64,000 nt of DNA from Pseudomonas sp. GV071 (GTDB taxonomy: Bacteria > Pseudomonadota > Gammaproteobacteria > Pseudomonadales > Pseudomonadaceae), in the NCBI RefSeq assembly GCF_003050835.1, contig NZ_QAOJ01000005.1:248001-312000 (forward strand), in the 5' to 3' direction. A program made the position numbers and the translations under genes. Below, in pieces: positions 62,509 to 64,000 of the stretch. The notes beneath the pieces are model-generated. The model ran no database searches. It was not told where the DNA came from and was given only the letters and a program-made list of their open reading frames with translations. Positions within the stretch are counted from its first letter, which is position 1. Each line of letters starts with the position of its first letter.

Positions 62509-63477
62509 TCAGGGTGAAGGCGGTGTACCAGCGCGAGGCTGACGGGCGAAAAAGGCCCAGATGGCTTCGGGTGCATTGAAGCCCTCGGTGTTATGGCCCA
62601 GCAAACGCGGGGCGCGGTAAATCGGCTGCGGCACCAGGTGGCCGCCGCCGGCCAGGGCGTACAGCGCCACCTCATGTTTACCCGCTGCCTGCCATTGTTG
62701 GAAGCGCACGTTGGCACTCGGTTCCTGCTGCGCAGTCGCCTGTGCGGGGTAACCGCTCAAGCCGGCGAAATAGGCCACGGTGTCGGCCGAAGACCGCACG
62801 GTGCCACGATTGCCCAGGCCGAACAGGGTGACCTGGCCACCGTTGAACGGGTTGATCGGGTCATCGGTGCCATTCACCACCAGCACCGACACCGGTTGCC
62901 CGCTGCTCTGGCAGGCGAGGTTATCGCCAGTTGGCAGGCTGGCCGACACCGCCGCCACACCGGCGAGCAGGTCAGGCTGCTCCAGGGCCAAGCGGAAGCC
63001 CAGGTGGCCGCCGCTGGAATAGCCGGTCAGAAACGCCCGCGAACTGTCGGTGTGTTGCTGCGCGGCGAAGCGCTGAATCAGCGCGGCGATAAAACCTTTG
63101 TCATCGATGTTCTGCGTGCGCGCCGGGTAGTCGGCGGCCTTGCGGCAGTCGTTCCAGTTGTTCTCGAAACCTTGTGGGTACACCACGACAAAACCCTGGG
63201 CGTCGGCCAGGCGCTCGAACTCGTAGCCGGTGTAGGCGCGAATGTCATCCGTGGTTTGCAGCGAGCCGTGCAACACGAACAACAGCGGCGGGTTGGCCGG
63301 CCGTTGTTTGGGCACGTAGTAGCTGTACTGGCGGTCCAGCGCACCGACCTGGATATGGTCGTGTTGCAGGGTGGCGCTCAGGGTCGGCGGGTTGGGCCGC
63401 GGGGCGTAGGCGAAGTAGGCGTACAGGCAGGCGAAAAGGCCCAGCACGACCACAGATACACGAACGAGCTTTTTCAA
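62509..63477 (-). CDS. Exported alpha/beta-hydrolase esterase (PHB depolymerase-like / LpqC type)
   Basis: A 322-residue protein with an N-terminal signal or membrane anchor (VRVSVVVLGLFACLYAYFAYA). It has an alpha/beta-hydrolase fold: oxyanion FVLHGSLQTTDD, nucleophile elbow GYSSGGH, acidic residue in NGTDDPINPFNGG and catalytic His in GGGHLVP. This pattern fits the esterase_PHB / LpqC group acting on small polyesters or acylated sugars such as feruloylated ones. The substrate is not known. It is first of an esterase-ADH-thioesterase run. Confidence 0.82.
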   Translation of the reverse strand: MKKLVRVSVVVLGLFACLYAYFAYAPRPNPPTLSATLQHDHIQVGALDRQYSYYVPKQRPANPPLLFVLHGSLQTTDDIRAYTGYEFERLADAQGFVVVYPQGFENNWNDCRKAADYPARTQNIDDKGFIAALIQRFAAQQHTDSSRAFLTGYSSGGHLGFRLALEQPDLLAGVAAVSASLPTGDNLACQSSGQPVSVLVVNGTDDPINPFNGGQVTLFGLGNRGTVRSSADTVAYFAGLSGYPAQATAQQEPSANVRFQQWQAAGKHEVALYALAGGGHLVPQPIYRAPRLLGHNTEGFNAPEAIWAFFARQPRAGTPPSP

Positions 63478-63519
63478 TCGGCACCCTCTTTTTTATTGTT
63501 ATGGATGATCGACTGAAGA

Positions 63520-63603
63520 TTCTGGATTCCCGCCTGCGCGGGAATGACGGTGGTGTTGGTTATTTCACCGTCGTCCCAGCGCAGGCTGGGACCCAGAATC
63601 CCG
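63520..63603. repeat. Two-hairpin interspersed repeat (copy 2)
   Basis: This is the reverse-oriented counterpart of 44089-44166: ATTCCCGC-CTGC-GCGGGAAT followed by GTCCCAGC-GCAG-GCTGGGAC. It lies between the esterase gene and the acyl-CoA dehydrogenase, both on the minus strand. Confidence 0.85.
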
Positions 63604-63613
63604 AGCCGTACAC

Positions 63614-64000
63614 TTAAAACGCGAAATGCGCTTCCGGCAACGCCATCAGGCAATCTGCGCCACCGAGCAACATCTCACGATGGCTGCTAACCCGCGGCAA
63701 CACACGGCGCATATAGAACCGCGCGCTGTGGAGTTTGGCGGTGTAGAAGTCCACCTCGCCGGTACCCGCATCCAATGCATCCTGCGCCCGCGCCGCCGCT
63801 TGCAGCCACAGGCCGGCCAGCAACAGATACGAGCTGTATTGCAGGAAGTCCACCGAGCAGGCGCCGATCTCTTGTGGGTCGCGGTTGCTGGCGGCCAGTA
63901 CATCGGCGGTCAGCTCGCGCCACTCCTGCAAGCGGGCTTGCAGCGGTTGCACCAAATCAGCCAGTTCGCTACGGCCGCTTTGCCCATCGCACAGCGCCGC
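63614..64000 (-). CDS. Acyl-CoA dehydrogenase, C-terminal part (5' end outside window)
   Basis: The frame is open to the window edge; 128 C-terminal residues are visible. The sequence GACSVDFLQYSSYLLLAGLWLQAAARAQDAL and VDFYTAKLHSARFYMRRVLPRVSSHREMLLGGADCLMALPEAHFAF matches the extra C-terminal helical domain (Acyl-CoA_dh_C type) of large bacterial acyl-CoA dehydrogenases such as DmdC-like enzymes. The catalytic base and FAD sites lie outside. It is upstream of the esterase-ADH-thioesterase run in the same direction. Confidence 0.85.
   Translation of the reverse strand, partial: AALCDGQSGRSELADLVQPLQARLQEWRELTADVLAASNRDPQEIGACSVDFLQYSSYLLLAGLWLQAAARAQDALDAGTGEVDFYTAKLHSARFYMRRVLPRVSSHREMLLGGADCLMALPEAHFAF

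Noticed and set aside
62499..62717. 73-codon N-terminal extension of the iron alcohol dehydrogenase
   Set aside because: It overlaps the esterase gene in another frame and lacks conservation; GAGGAG precedes the internal ATG.

Overview
The window is a chromosomal segment of a Pseudomonas (sensu lato) species. GC content is high and genes are densely packed, often with 1-4 nt start/stop overlaps. The gene order ctpA, three binding proteins, hisFAHB, asmA-mutY-yggX-tRNA-Phe, ABC transporter, tRNA-Thr, rml, dctBD, arcDABC, fabY, cysQ-nudE-yrfG, LysR-fdhD-ydeP, thioesterase and Fe-ADH follows, from memory, the PA5134-PA5187 block of P. aeruginosa PAO1. The species cannot be named from the sequence alone.

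Layout. 1-8.8 kb: end of a CtpA-type protease, three tandem paralogous periplasmic binding proteins without permease or ATPase, the histidine operon hisB-hisH-DUF2164-hisA-hisF, and an OFA-type MFS transporter. 8.9-13.1 kb: a PanZ-like GNAT protein and the coupled genes asmA-mutY-yggX. 13.1-15.6 kb: tRNA-Phe followed by an accessory pair, a PUA/EVE-like HNH nuclease and a class II Fic protein. 15.9-23.9 kb: an operon with an AmiC-type amide sensor, an AmiR-type ANTAR antiterminator, a family-5 ABC transporter and an acetamidase/formamidase. A strong terminator overlapping a candidate ANTAR hexaloop hairpin lies directly before the first gene. 24.1-25.2 kb: a WYL regulator of BrxR/CapW type with a perfect 40-bp palindrome upstream. 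25.7-28.8 kb: a basic-amino-acid ABC transporter.

28.9-34.4 kb: a methyltransferase, tRNA-Thr, a second Fic protein preceded by two identical inverted-repeat operators, a small membrane-anchored protein, an AraC regulator and a flavin-binding split-barrel protein. 34.5-44.1 kb: TrhP, a secreted glycoside hydrolase, rmlBACD (dTDP-rhamnose) and the DctB/DctD two-component system without the dctPQM transporter beside it. 44.5-51.5 kb: the arginine deiminase operon arcDABC behind a well-placed ANR box, then fabY. 51.6-58.2 kb: cysQ-nudE, yrfG, a LysR regulator and fdhD with a YdeP-like molybdoenzyme. 58.2-64 kb: DUF4824/DUF2157 membrane proteins, a glycine-zipper protein, a thioesterase, an iron alcohol dehydrogenase, an esterase and the end of an acyl-CoA dehydrogenase.

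Two families of dispersed palindromes decorate the intergenic regions: REP doublets (six sites plus a single) and a longer two-hairpin element (two sites in opposite orientation). The most interesting regulatory structures are the AmiR leader, the doubled Fic operator and the WYL palindrome.
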